Of a stretch of 64,000 nucleotides of DNA, positions 26,538 to 34,120 are shown piece by piece. A model generated the notes under the pieces. The model was not told where the DNA came from, searched no databases, and saw only the letters and a list, made by a program, of their open reading frames with translations. Positions within the stretch are counted from its first letter, which is position 1, and each line of letters starts with the position of its first letter. Both the position numbers and the translations under genes were made by a program. The DNA is taken from positions 124,001-188,000 of the forward strand of contig NZ_RJKS01000004.1 in assembly GCF_003762905.1 (NCBI RefSeq), in the 5' to 3' direction. This DNA comes from Curtobacterium sp. ZW137. GTDB taxonomy: Bacteria > Actinomycetota > Actinomycetes > Actinomycetales > Microbacteriaceae.

Positions 26538-27331
26538 CCCCGACCGCGCGGGACCGGGCGGCCGTGCCGCTCCGGCACCGCCCCGTGACCGTGCACGCGT
26601 GGGACGACGTGGTCTTCGCGCACTGGCGGCACGACCCGGAGTCGCTCGCGCCGCTCGTGCCGCGGGGCACCCGTCCCGACGTCGTCGACGGCAGTGCGTG
26701 GGCCGGGCTGTCCGCCTACGTCTTCCGGGAGACGCGGGTCCCGCCGTTCCCGCCGTCCGGCCGGCTCGGCACGATGACCGAGGTCACGATCGAGATCCTG
26801 ACCGTCGACGACGCCGGCCGGCACGGGGTCGTGTACCGCACGGTCGACACCGGGAACGTGCCGGCGATCGTGGCGGCGCACGCGCTGCTCGGTGTGCCGT
26901 ACACGTTCTCGCACGCGCGGGCGAAGCGCCGTGGGGACGTGCTGACGTACCGCTCGGTCCGGCACCGGGGCGGGCTGGGTCCGGCTGCCGTGGTGCGGTC
27001 GTCCCGCCGCTCGCGGTCCACCCGGGACGGAGGCCCGGTGCCGCCCCGCCACGCCGCATCCGTCCGTGTCGTGGCCGGCGAGGTCGACGACTCATCGCTC
27101 GCGGTCGAGCTCACGACCCGTGCGGGCATCCACGCGCGGTACCTGACGCAGACGGTGTTCTGGCAGCGGCAGCACGACCCGTTGACGCTCCGGAGCGCCC
27201 GGCTCGAGCGGCTCGGCGGGGACCTGCCGGACGCCGTGGGGATGCCGGGGCTGCTCGACCGGCAGCCGGACTCGCTCCTGGTCCTCGACGGCACGACGGT
27301 CCGCTACGCGTGGGGCGAGGTCGTGTCGTGA
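26534..27331 (+). CDS. YqjF-like DUF2071 family protein
   Basis: 265 residues. Resembles DUF2071/YqjF proteins: FAHWRHDPESLAPLVPRGTRPDVVDGSAWAGL near 27-58 and RTVDTGNVPAIVAAHALLGVPYTFSHA near 97-123. No membrane segment. Function not established for the family. It overlaps its neighbours on both sides by 4 bp. Confidence 0.78.
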   Translation: MTPTARDRAAVPLRHRPVTVHAWDDVVFAHWRHDPESLAPLVPRGTRPDVVDGSAWAGLSAYVFRETRVPPFPPSGRLGTMTEVTIEILTVDDAGRHGVVYRTVDTGNVPAIVAAHALLGVPYTFSHARAKRRGDVLTYRSVRHRGGLGPAAVVRSSRRSRSTRDGGPVPPRHAASVRVVAGEVDDSSLAVELTTRAGIHARYLTQTVFWQRQHDPLTLRSARLERLGGDLPDAVGMPGLLDRQPDSLLVLDGTTVRYAWGEVVS

Positions 27332-27738
27332 GCGCGGATCCCTTCGACCTCGGGCGGTTCGTCCGCGCGCAGGACGGGGTGCACGAGGTCGCGCTCGCGG
27401 AGCTGCGCCGTGGCCGGAAGACCTCGCACTGGATGTGGTTCGTCTTCCCGCAGCGCGCCGGGCTCGGCCGCAGCGCGATGTCCGAGCGGTACGCGATCCG
27501 CAGCGACGACGAGGCGCGCGCCTACCTCGCCCACCCGGTGCTCGGCCCGCGCCTGGTCGAGGTCGCGGAGGCCGCTGCGACCGCTCCGGCTCGTTCCGCC
27601 GATGCACTCATGGGCGGCGTCGACGCACTGAAGCTCCGGTCGTCGATGACCCTGTTCGCGGCCGTCGCCGACCGTCCCGAGCCCTTCCGCGCGGTGCTCG
27701 ACCGGTGGTGGCCCGGAGCGGAACACGACACACGCTGA
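27328..27738 (+). CDS. DUF1810 family protein
   Basis: 136 residues. DUF1810 hallmarks: FDLGRFVRAQDGVHEVALAELRRGRKTSHWMWFVFPQ (residues about 6-42) and MTLFAAV near 110. Family function unknown; cytosolic. GTG start overlaps the DUF2071 stop. An alternative later start would remove the conserved N-terminus. Confidence 0.85.
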   Translation: MSADPFDLGRFVRAQDGVHEVALAELRRGRKTSHWMWFVFPQRAGLGRSAMSERYAIRSDDEARAYLAHPVLGPRLVEVAEAAATAPARSADALMGGVDALKLRSSMTLFAAVADRPEPFRAVLDRWWPGAEHDTR

Positions 27739-27767
27739 GCCGACCGGAACGCCGTTCGCATATCAGG

Positions 27768-27773
27768 TATCGT
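27768..27773 (+). promoter_or_regulatory. Putative -10 TATCGT of GntR gene
   Basis: TATCGT lies 65 bp before the ATG at 27839, within ATATCAGGTATCGTG. The ATATCAGGTAT part is a short near-palindrome that could bind the encoded regulator. Confidence 0.4.
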
Positions 27774-27838
27774 GACCGATGCGTCCGCACCGACCGTTCC
27801 GTCGGACCGTCGGACCCCCTGATCTCGAAGGAAACGAC

Positions 27839-28489
27839 ATGCCGGTCCCCAGCAGCGCCCCGACCGAACACCAGCTGCTCCGCGACACCGTCCGCCAGAA
27901 GATCCACGAGGCGATCATGGACGGCACCCTGGAACCCGGCGAGCGCCTCAACGACGAGGAACTGATCGCCTGGCTCGGCGTCTCCCGCACCCCCATCCGC
28001 GAAGCCCTCAGCCAGCTCGCCCGCGCGGGCCTGATCGAGATGGCGCCGAACCGGTACACCCGGGTCACCACGCCCCAGCCGACCGAGGTGATCGAGGCGC
28101 TCCAGACCCTCGGCGTGCTCTTCGGCGGCGTCGTCCGCCTCGCGGTGCCCCGCCTCGGTGCGCCGGCGCGGAAGAAGATCCTGTCGGCGCTCGACAAGAC
28201 CATCAAGGAGTTCGAGTCGCACGACATCGGCGGCGTGAACAAGGACGCCCTCGGGGTCTTCGCGCTGTACGTCGACGAGTGCGGCAACGACAACCTGCGC
28301 CGGGTGTGCGCCGACACGATGGACGGTCTGGCGTTCCGGCTGCGCCTGCCGAACCTCGACGAGCTCGTCGACTGGGACCAGATGACCGCGGACTTCAAGC
28401 GGCTCCGGAGCGCGACGGAGCACGGTGACAACGTCGCGGCGGAGCTCGCGACCGAGGCGATCCACCAGCTCCCGGGCGAGAAGCACTGA
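27839..28489 (+). CDS. GntR-family transcriptional regulator
   Basis: 216 residues: N-terminal GntR winged helix (about 12-75; LEPGERLNDEELIAWLGVSRTPIREALSQLARAGLIE) and an alpha-helical C-terminal domain of FadR/FCD type (about 85-205). No adjacent catabolic gene betrays its effector. The start follows GAAGGAAA; 20 codons upstream lack similarity. Confidence 0.86.
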   Translation: MPVPSSAPTEHQLLRDTVRQKIHEAIMDGTLEPGERLNDEELIAWLGVSRTPIREALSQLARAGLIEMAPNRYTRVTTPQPTEVIEALQTLGVLFGGVVRLAVPRLGAPARKKILSALDKTIKEFESHDIGGVNKDALGVFALYVDECGNDNLRRVCADTMDGLAFRLRLPNLDELVDWDQMTADFKRLRSATEHGDNVAAELATEAIHQLPGEKH

Positions 28490-28500
28490 CCCGACGATGA

Positions 28501-28536
28501 GTTCCTGCCTGTTGCACTGAGCATCGGTACAGGAAC
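28501..28536. promoter_or_regulatory. Candidate MarR operator and promoter
   Basis: GTTCCTG (28501-28507) and CAGGAAC (28530-28536) form an inverted repeat with a 22-bp spacer; a -10 TACGAT follows at 28545-28550. Probably autoregulation of the MarR gene at 28588. Confidence 0.5.
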
Positions 28537-28587
28537 CGTCCCGCTACGATCGCCACGACCGCACGAACCCGATCCCGAAAGCAGCAG

Positions 28588-29043
28588 ATGAGCCCTCGGC
28601 AGACGGACCGCACCGAGATCGCCGCGCGCCTGGCAGCCGCGGTGGGTCGGATCAACCGGCGCGCCCGCACCGACTCGGCCTCCCTCGGCTACGGGATCGT
28701 GTCGGCGCTCGCGACGATCCAGCGCGAAGGGCCCCTGCGACCGGGTGACCTCTCCCGCCTCGAAGTGGTGACGAAACCCACGATGACCCGCATCCTGACG
28801 GAGCTCGAGCAGCGCGGCTTCATCGCGCGTGAAGCCGATCCGCGTGACGGGCGGGCCTTCATGGTGAGCGCCACGCCAGAGGGAATCGCGGCCGTCGAGC
28901 AGGCACGCTCCCAGCGCACCGGGATCGTCGCCGAGCTCATCGCCGAGCTCCCGACCGAGGACGTCGTGGCCATCGCCGGGGCCCTCGACGCACTCGAACG
29001 CGTGGCGCAGGGCCACCCCTCTCAGGAGAACCCCAGCTCGTAG
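28588..29043 (+). CDS. MarR-family transcriptional regulator
   Basis: 151 residues, typical length. Winged-helix core LRPGDLSRLEVVTKPTMTRILTELEQRGFIAREADPRDGRAFMVSATPEG (about 52-102), with the MarR wing DPRDGRA. Followed by the secreted-protein gene, 254 bp away. The target is unknown; an inverted repeat upstream suggests autoregulation. Confidence 0.9.
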   Translation: MSPRQTDRTEIAARLAAAVGRINRRARTDSASLGYGIVSALATIQREGPLRPGDLSRLEVVTKPTMTRILTELEQRGFIAREADPRDGRAFMVSATPEGIAAVEQARSQRTGIVAELIAELPTEDVVAIAGALDALERVAQGHPSQENPSS

Positions 29044-29055
29044 CGCCAGACGAGC

Positions 29056-29076
29056 CGTTACCGAACCGTTACCGAC
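29056..29076. promoter_or_regulatory. Direct repeat CCGTTACCGA x2, possible MtrA box
   Basis: CCGTTACCGAA is followed after one 11-bp period by CCGTTACCGAC. On the opposite strand this reads GGTAACGG twice. Direct repeats of GTAACG-like half-sites are the kind bound by MtrA upstream of actinobacterial cell-wall hydrolase genes. Confidence 0.45.
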
Positions 29077-29296
29077 ACTCCGGGAGGGGGTGGACGGACG
29101 GTTCTGCCAGTGTTCGTGCACGACCTGTCCAGGGACGGTCGTCATCGTTGCCGCTTCGCCACCGCGGCGGCCGCCCCACACGGCTGCGCACCGGCGACGG
29201 ACGGGCCCCACACCACCGTCCGGTCTCCCCCGGCTCACCCGTGCCCCCTCGCGATGACGCAGCGCGCCCGAACGAACCGCCCGACAACCGGAATCG

Positions 29297-30184
29297 ATGA
29301 CAGGACACAACTCCGACCTCCCCACCACCACCAACAGCACGCGCCGCGCGGCCCTGGACACCCCCGGCCGCCGGATGCGCCGTGCACTCCGGAAGCGCGG
29401 CGTGCTCATCGCCGGCGGTGCCGCGGTGCTCGCGATCGCCGGGGGCGCACTGACCGTCGGCACGCAGCCCGCGATCGGTGAGGCCATCGGCATGCCGACC
29501 GCCACCCCGACCCCCGGGCTCAACGGCACCGCGCTCGACCGGGCGCAGGCAGCCGCGACGATCGAGACCGCGAAGACCATCGTCGCGACCGCGAACGACA
29601 AGACCGACACGACGGCGCTCGAGCAGCGGATCACCTCGCTGTCCGACTACACGAAGCTCTCCGGCGGCGCGCTCAGCGCCCGCATCGAGTCGACCGTCGA
29701 CACCACGCAGGACGTCGCCCAGGCGAGCGCCGACCAGGACAAGCACGACGCCGACGCAGCCGCGGCGGCCGCCGCAGCCGCCAAGGCGAAGGCGGACGCA
29801 GCAGCCAAGGCGCAGGCCGAGGCCGCGAAGGCCGCAGCGGCAGCAGCCGCGAAGGCGAAGGCCCAGGCGGCCGCGAACACCCCCGCCGCCGCGAAGGCCA
29901 CCGCCAGCTCCCTGGCGTCGTCGCAGTACGGCTGGGGCTCCGACCAGTTCCAGTGCCTCGACAGCCTCTGGACCAAGGAGTCCGGCTGGGACTACCAGGC
30001 GTACAACGCCTCGGGCGCGACCGGCATCCCGCAGGCACTCCCCGGGTCGAAGATGGCGACGATCGCATCCGACTGGCAGACCAACGCGACCACCCAGGTG
30101 ACCTGGGGACTCAAGTACATCAAGGACGCGTACGGCACCCCGTGCTCGGCATGGGCGCACTCGCAGGCGACCAACTTCTACTGA
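29297..30184 (+). CDS. Exported protein with C-terminal lysozyme/transglycosylase-like domain
   Basis: 295 residues. Basic N-terminus and a hydrophobic helix (about 34-52) form a signal anchor. An Ala/Lys-rich region (about 150-200) probably makes a long helix or wall-spanning linker. The C-terminal 80 residues (FQCLDSLWTKESGWDYQAYN, then ATGIPQALPGSKMA) match the aggregation-promoting-factor/transglycosylase-like domain, with the candidate catalytic Glu in TKESGW. Likely acts on peptidoglycan outside the membrane. A strong terminator follows. Confidence 0.83.
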   Translation: MTGHNSDLPTTTNSTRRAALDTPGRRMRRALRKRGVLIAGGAAVLAIAGGALTVGTQPAIGEAIGMPTATPTPGLNGTALDRAQAAATIETAKTIVATANDKTDTTALEQRITSLSDYTKLSGGALSARIESTVDTTQDVAQASADQDKHDADAAAAAAAAAKAKADAAAKAQAEAAKAAAAAAAKAKAQAAANTPAAAKATASSLASSQYGWGSDQFQCLDSLWTKESGWDYQAYNASGATGIPQALPGSKMATIASDWQTNATTQVTWGLKYIKDAYGTPCSAWAHSQATNFY

Positions 30185-30196
30185 GCACGCACCACG

Positions 30197-30228
30197 ACGG
30201 GGCTCCTGGGTTTCCCCAGGGGCCCCGT
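30197..30228 (+). terminator. Intrinsic-type terminator after exported lysozyme-like gene
   Basis: ACGGGGCTCCTGGG pairs with CCCAGGGGCCCCGT (one G-U pair in RNA), 4-nt loop, 13 bp after the stop. A short TTCTCGT run follows. Confidence 0.8.
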
Positions 30229-30235
30229 TCTCGTG

Positions 30236-30241
30236 TAGTCA
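30236..30241 (+). promoter_or_regulatory. -10 element TAGTCA of ltrA-like gene, leaderless type
   Basis: Ends 6 bp before GTG 30248; no ribosome-binding site. Confidence 0.4.
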
Positions 30242-30247
30242 TGCACA

Positions 30248-31402
30248 GTGACGACGATCGGACTCCGCCGCATGGGACCGCGCGACCCCGCCGAGGGGCA
30301 CCGCGCCGCGAGTCCCCTCGAGCTGCTCTTCGACCTGGTCTTCGTCGTCGCGGTCGGATTCGCCGCGACGAACCTGCACGAGATCGAGACCGAGGGGCAC
30401 GTCAGCTCGGCGATCCTGTCGTTCGCGATGGTGTTCTTCTCGATCTGGTGGGCCTGGCTGAACTTCTCGTGGTTCGCCACGTCGTTCGACATCGACGACT
30501 GGCTCTACCGCGTGATGACGTTCGTGCAGATGGCGGGCGTGCTCGTGCTCGCCGCGGGCGTCGGGCCCGCGATGCAGGACGGCTCGTTCACCATCGTGGT
30601 CGTCGGGTACGTCGTGATGCGGCTGGCGCTCGTCGGCCAGTGGATCCGCGTCGCCGTGTCCTCCGCGCGCTACCGGTCGACCGCGCTGCACTACGTGGTC
30701 GGCATCACCGTGGTCCAGGTGTTCTGGGTCGCGATGCTGCTCCTGCCCGCGCACGCGCAACTGTTCGTCGCGCCGGTGCTCGTGTTCTTCGAGGTCCTCA
30801 TCCCGATCTGGGCAGAGTCGCGCGCCGAGACGACGCCGTGGCACCGGCACCACATCGCCGAGCGCTACGCCCTGTTCACGCTCATCGTCCTCGGTGAGGG
30901 ACTCGTCGCGTCCGCGAGCGCCGTCATCGACGGGCTCCGGGACGCCGAGCACCTCGGACCGTTGCTCGTCCTCGCCGCCGGCGGGCTCGTGATCGTCGCC
31001 GGGCTGTGGTGGATCTACTTCTCCCGCGAGCAGCACGAGCACATCCGCGGGCTGCGGAGCGCGCTGGTCTTCGGCTACGGCCACTACTTCGTGTTCGCGG
31101 CCGCAGCGGCGCTGCCCGCCGGGATCGAGGTCGCCGTCAGCGCCGACGCGGGCGAGGCGGACCTGTCCCACGCGTCCGTCGCCGCCACGATCGCGGTGCC
31201 GGTCGCGCTGTTCGTCGCGTCGATCTGGGCGCTCGCGCTCCGGCCGTCGCTGTCGGTCCGCTCGAACGTCGTGGTCGTGGTGCTGACGCTCGCGATCCTC
31301 GCGAGCATCGCGGTGCCGGAGGTCTCGCTCGTGGCGACCGCCCTGTTGGTCGCGGCGATCGTCGTGGTCCTGGAGGTCGCGGCCCTGCGGCCCACCCGCT
31401 GA
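30248..31402 (+). CDS. Low temperature requirement protein A (LtrA) family membrane protein
   Basis: 384 residues with about ten hydrophobic segments. The LtrA signature SPLELLFDLVFVVAVG lies near 21-36, and HIAERYALFTLIVLGEGLVAS near 201-221. The family is named for a Listeria cold-growth gene; biochemical function is unknown. The GTG start is fixed by the -10 at 30236 and the preceding terminator. Followed directly by a 42-bp palindromic terminator. Confidence 0.9.
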   Translation: MTTIGLRRMGPRDPAEGHRAASPLELLFDLVFVVAVGFAATNLHEIETEGHVSSAILSFAMVFFSIWWAWLNFSWFATSFDIDDWLYRVMTFVQMAGVLVLAAGVGPAMQDGSFTIVVVGYVVMRLALVGQWIRVAVSSARYRSTALHYVVGITVVQVFWVAMLLLPAHAQLFVAPVLVFFEVLIPIWAESRAETTPWHRHHIAERYALFTLIVLGEGLVASASAVIDGLRDAEHLGPLLVLAAGGLVIVAGLWWIYFSREQHEHIRGLRSALVFGYGHYFVFAAAAALPAGIEVAVSADAGEADLSHASVAATIAVPVALFVASIWALALRPSLSVRSNVVVVVLTLAILASIAVPEVSLVATALLVAAIVVVLEVAALRPTR

Positions 31403-31403
31403 C

Positions 31404-31445
31404 GGACGGGAGGCTCGTGGCGGCGCCGCCACGGGCCTCCCGTCC
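31404..31445. terminator. 42-bp zero-loop palindrome after ltrA-like gene
   Basis: 21-bp arms (31404-31424 and 31425-31445), one mismatch. The base is GGACGGGAGGC, shared with hairpins at 6627 and 51769. It starts 1 bp after the stop codon. Confidence 0.85.
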
Positions 31446-31739
31446 GGCGCCCTGGCCGCCGGTCAGCGCTCCCGACGCGCGTCTTGCGCTCGTGGGGCGC
31501 GTCCTGCGCTCCCGACGTGTGTCCTGCGCTCCCGACGCGGAACGACAACCTCGCTGTCGTACGACAGCGACCTCGTCGTCACCGCGCGCCTGCAACTGTT
31601 GCGGACGCGCGATGGCGACGATCTCGTTGTCGTACGACGACGGCTCTGTCGCTCCTTCGCGGCGCAACGACCTCGGCGCCGACGCGGAACGACCCGGTCC
31701 CGACGCGGAACGACGACCGGCGGAACCGGGGAGCCGCGG
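31446..31739. repeat. Non-coding interval with tandem and GTCGTACGAC repeats
   Basis: No gene supported. It contains about three copies of a 20-bp unit CCTGCGCTCCCGAC-N6 (about 31480-31540), three copies of the 13-mer GACGCGGAACGAC (31534, about 31679 and about 31699), a perfect palindrome TCGCTGTCGT/ACGACAGCGA (31551-31570) and a related GTTGTCGTACGACGAC (about 31626-31641). Confidence 0.75.
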
Positions 31740-32045
31740 TCAGCCGACGCGCGCGATGCGGACGTCGACGCGCGCCAGCGTCAGCCCGTGCTCCGCACAC
31801 TGGGCGAGCACCGCGTGGTGCACCGCCCGCGCGACCTGCGGAGCCGGCAACACGCCGTCAGTCCCGATGACGACGCGGAGGACGTCGCCGTCGAGGACGA
31901 CTCGCGCCGCTTCCGTGGCGTGCCGGACCGCGGCGACGGTGCTCTGCAGCGTCGGACGGGCCCGGTAGACCTCGGCGACGCCGGGGACCGCGAGGACGGC
32001 CGCCTCGACCGCGACGAGTGCTGGTACCTGCTCGACGTCGCTCAT
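31740..32045 (-). CDS. Small Asp23-associated protein, last gene of ECF sigma operon
   Basis: 101 residues, no membrane segment. It resembles the Asp23/Gls24-type fold in outline (PALVAVEAAVLAVPGVAEVYRARP, then VLRVVIGTDGVLPAPQVARAVHHAV). Its ATG overlaps the stop of the Asp23-domain gene by 4 bp, so the three-gene operon reads sigma factor, Asp23 protein, this protein. Envelope-stress role is inferred from context only. Confidence 0.7.
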   Translation of the reverse strand: MSDVEQVPALVAVEAAVLAVPGVAEVYRARPTLQSTVAAVRHATEAARVVLDGDVLRVVIGTDGVLPAPQVARAVHHAVLAQCAEHGLTLARVDVRIARVG

Positions 32046-32683
32046 GCGCCCGCCTCCCCGGTGGTGTCGGTGCTGTCGGTCGGTGCCGGGTGCCCGACGA
32101 TGAGGTCGCGGACCAGCACGTCGATCGCCTCGACGACCAGGTCCGTCTGCTCCCGGAGCGCCGAGTCGACCGCGGCCCGCACCAGGTCGGCGGTGGCCGG
32201 GATGGAGGGGCCCGCGACGATCGCGACCTCGACCGTGACCCGGACCGGCGCCGCGAGCTCGGTCACGTCACCGTCGATCGAGCACCGTGCGACGACGATC
32301 CCCGGGACGGCGTCCCCGGCGCGGCGGACCAGGGAGCGGATCGCACCCTCGGTCATCACCGGGTGCTCGGTGGCGGCCTCCGCACGCAGCGGGACGTCGC
32401 GGCCGGAGCGTGCCTCCAGCGAGATGTTCGCCAGGACGCCGCCGATCCACGAGTCGTCGGCGGGTGCTTCGTCGCGGGCGGCCGCCTCGAGCGAGCCGAG
32501 CGACGCCTGCCGCAGCCGGATGATCGCGGCGAGGGCGTTCTGGCATGCGGGCGAGCCGTCGATGCTCGGGTCCACCGGCTGCATCCCGGCGTCCAGGTAG
32601 TCGGCGAGCTCGTCGATCGTGTGGCCGTCGAGGTCTTCGGGTTCGAGTGCCGAGAGGACCACGTTCTCGGGTGCGTCGGTCAT
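32042..32683 (-). CDS. Asp23/Gls24 family protein with anti-sigma-like N-terminus
   Basis: 213 residues. The C-terminal part (about 90-200) is the Asp23/Gls24 alkaline-shock domain (GAIRSLVRRAGDAVPGIVVARC, then VTVEVAIVAGPSIPATADLVRAAVDSAL). The first 60 residues (DELADYLDAGMQPVDPSIDGSPACQNALAAIIRLR) are a helical module found in front of actinobacterial Asp23 domains. Overlap with the sigma gene (ATGA) suggests it could bind the sigma factor; that is inference. GGAGGG precedes ATG 32683. Confidence 0.78.
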   Translation of the reverse strand: MTDAPENVVLSALEPEDLDGHTIDELADYLDAGMQPVDPSIDGSPACQNALAAIIRLRQASLGSLEAAARDEAPADDSWIGGVLANISLEARSGRDVPLRAEAATEHPVMTEGAIRSLVRRAGDAVPGIVVARCSIDGDVTELAAPVRVTVEVAIVAGPSIPATADLVRAAVDSALREQTDLVVEAIDVLVRDLIVGHPAPTDSTDTTGEAGA

Positions 32684-33246
32684 CGCCATCCCTCCATCAG
32701 TCGGATCATGTTCTTCCTGGCGCGGGAGAGCAGTCCGCGGACGGTCGAGAGTGGCACACCGAGCTCCTCGGCGATCTCCTCGTAGCGGTACTCCAGCACT
32801 TCCTTCATGAGCCAGCACCGCCGTTGCGCCTCGGGCAGGGCCGCGAGCGCGACCTCGACCGCCTGTTCACGGTCGTGCGCCTCGGCGACGCGCTCGGGCG
32901 CGCCGTCGTCCGGTGCCGCGACCTCGAGCTCGGTGACGTCGTCATGGTCACGGCGGGCGCGGATCCGGTCGAGGCACTTCCGGCTGAGGATCCGCATCAG
33001 CCACGCCTTGACGTGCGCACGGTCCTCGAGCGAATCGAGGCGGTTCCAGGCCGTGATGAAGGTCTCCTGGACGACGTCGTCGAGCTCGTCGGTCGAGCCG
33101 AGGGTCCGCCGAGCGTAGGCACGGAGCAGCGGGGTGTGCCGACGGATCAGGATCTCGAAGGCACGGACGTCGCCGTCGGCGGACCGACCGGCGAGGACGC
33201 CGTCGTCGAGTTCCGCCAGTGGCGTCCGGTTCGGTGGGTGTTGCAC
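32680..33246 (-). CDS. ECF-type RNA polymerase sigma factor
   Basis: 188 residues. Sigma region 2 (about 28-95) has DELDDVVQETFITAWNRLDSL. Region 4 (about 135-185) has LPEAQRRCWLMKEVLEYRYEEIAEELGVPLSTV. No region 3, so it belongs to the extracytoplasmic-function group. GTG 33246 follows AGAAGGAAACC. Its stop overlaps the Asp23-domain gene, which replaces the usual zinc anti-sigma gene at this position. Confidence 0.92.
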   Translation of the reverse strand: MQHPPNRTPLAELDDGVLAGRSADGDVRAFEILIRRHTPLLRAYARRTLGSTDELDDVVQETFITAWNRLDSLEDRAHVKAWLMRILSRKCLDRIRARRDHDDVTELEVAAPDDGAPERVAEAHDREQAVEVALAALPEAQRRCWLMKEVLEYRYEEIAEELGVPLSTVRGLLSRARKNMIRLMEGWR

Positions 33247-33375
33247 GGTTTCCTTCTACTGGTCGCAGTTGCGGGATCGCTGGTGTTCCCGTCCTCGCAT
33301 CTGGGACGGTCCCCGGACGGCATTCGTCACGCCGGTCCACGAAGTGCCAGGTTCCGCTCGGGGTCCCGGATGCGG

Positions 33376-33381
33376 CAGGCT
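33376..33381 (+). promoter_or_regulatory. Possible -10 CAGGCT of MOSC gene, leaderless type
   Basis: Ends 6 bp before ATG 33388. Weaker match than other leaderless-type elements in this window. Confidence 0.3.
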
Positions 33382-33387
33382 GGGCGC

Positions 33388-34041
33388 ATGTCGCTCGTCA
33401 CCGCCGTCTGCCGCGTCGACCGCCTGCTCCCCGACTCGGGCACGATCGGGATCACCGCGATCGACAAGCGCCCCGTCGACGGCCCCGTCCGGGTGCGGCC
33501 GCTCGGGCTCTACGCGGACGTCCAGGCGGACCGCAAGCACCACGGCGGCGAGGACCAGGCCGTCTACGCGTACGCCGACGAGGACGCCGCGTACTTCGCC
33601 GAGGTGCTCGACCGACCGGTCCCCGCCGGGCTCTTCGGCGAGAACCTCCGGACCACCGGGATCGACGTCACCGGTGCCGTCACCGGGGAGCGCTGGCGGG
33701 TCGGGGCGACCCTCGAACTCGAGGTCACCATCCCCCGGATCCCCTGCGGGACCTTCGCCCGCCGGATCGGCGTCGACAAGTGGGTCAAGCGGTTCACCGA
33801 GGAAGGACGTCCCGGTGCGTACTTCCGCGTGCTGAAGTCCGGGCCCGTCGCAGCGGGCGACCCGATCGAGGTGCTGTCCCGACCGGAGCACGGCGTGACG
33901 ATCGGGGACGTGTTCGCCGGACTCACGCCGGCGCAGGCGCAGGCCGTGCTGGACGCGTCGGCGCCGGGCGCCGGTGGCCGTCCGCTCGCGCCGAAGGTGC
34001 TCCGCGAGGTCACGAAGGTCCTGGCACGCGTCGACGCGTGA
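33388..34041 (+). CDS. MOSC domain protein (YiiM-like)
   Basis: 217 residues. MOSC beta-barrel with DRKHHGGEDQAVYAYADED (about 50-68), GLFGENLRTTGID (about 80-92) and PRIPCGTFARRIG, whose cysteine (near 123) is the conserved MOSC cysteine, and a C-terminal helical part as in YiiM. MOSC proteins handle molybdenum-cofactor sulfur or reduce N-hydroxylated compounds. The stop codon lies in the first of three 30-bp tandem repeats. Divergent from the ECF operon. Confidence 0.86.
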   Translation: MSLVTAVCRVDRLLPDSGTIGITAIDKRPVDGPVRVRPLGLYADVQADRKHHGGEDQAVYAYADEDAAYFAEVLDRPVPAGLFGENLRTTGIDVTGAVTGERWRVGATLELEVTIPRIPCGTFARRIGVDKWVKRFTEEGRPGAYFRVLKSGPVAAGDPIEVLSRPEHGVTIGDVFAGLTPAQAQAVLDASAPGAGGRPLAPKVLREVTKVLARVDA

Positions 34042-34120
34042 GTCCCGGGGCGCGTCGGCGTCGACGCGTGAGTCCCGGGGCGCGTCAGCGTCGGCGCGTG
34101 AGTCCCCGGCTGCGTCAGCG
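34031..34120. repeat. Three 30-bp tandem repeats across two convergent gene ends
   Basis: Units at 34031-34060, 34061-34090 and 34091-34120, reading TCGACGCGTGAGTCCCGGGG then CGCGTCRGCG, the third more diverged. The first contains the MOSC stop and the third contains the stop of the convergent cytidine deaminase fusion (34115-34117). Confidence 0.92.

Noticed and set aside
29110-29481. 123-codon plus-strand frame upstream of the lysozyme-like gene
   Set aside because: Overlaps the start of the real gene in another frame, His/Thr/Pro-rich, no ribosome-binding site or family.
33247-33387. ECF-type autoregulatory promoter (GGAAC ... CGT) before the sigma factor gene
   Set aside because: GGAAC elements exist, but the distance to a CGT/CGA element is 18-19 bp, longer than the usual 15-17; not convincing.
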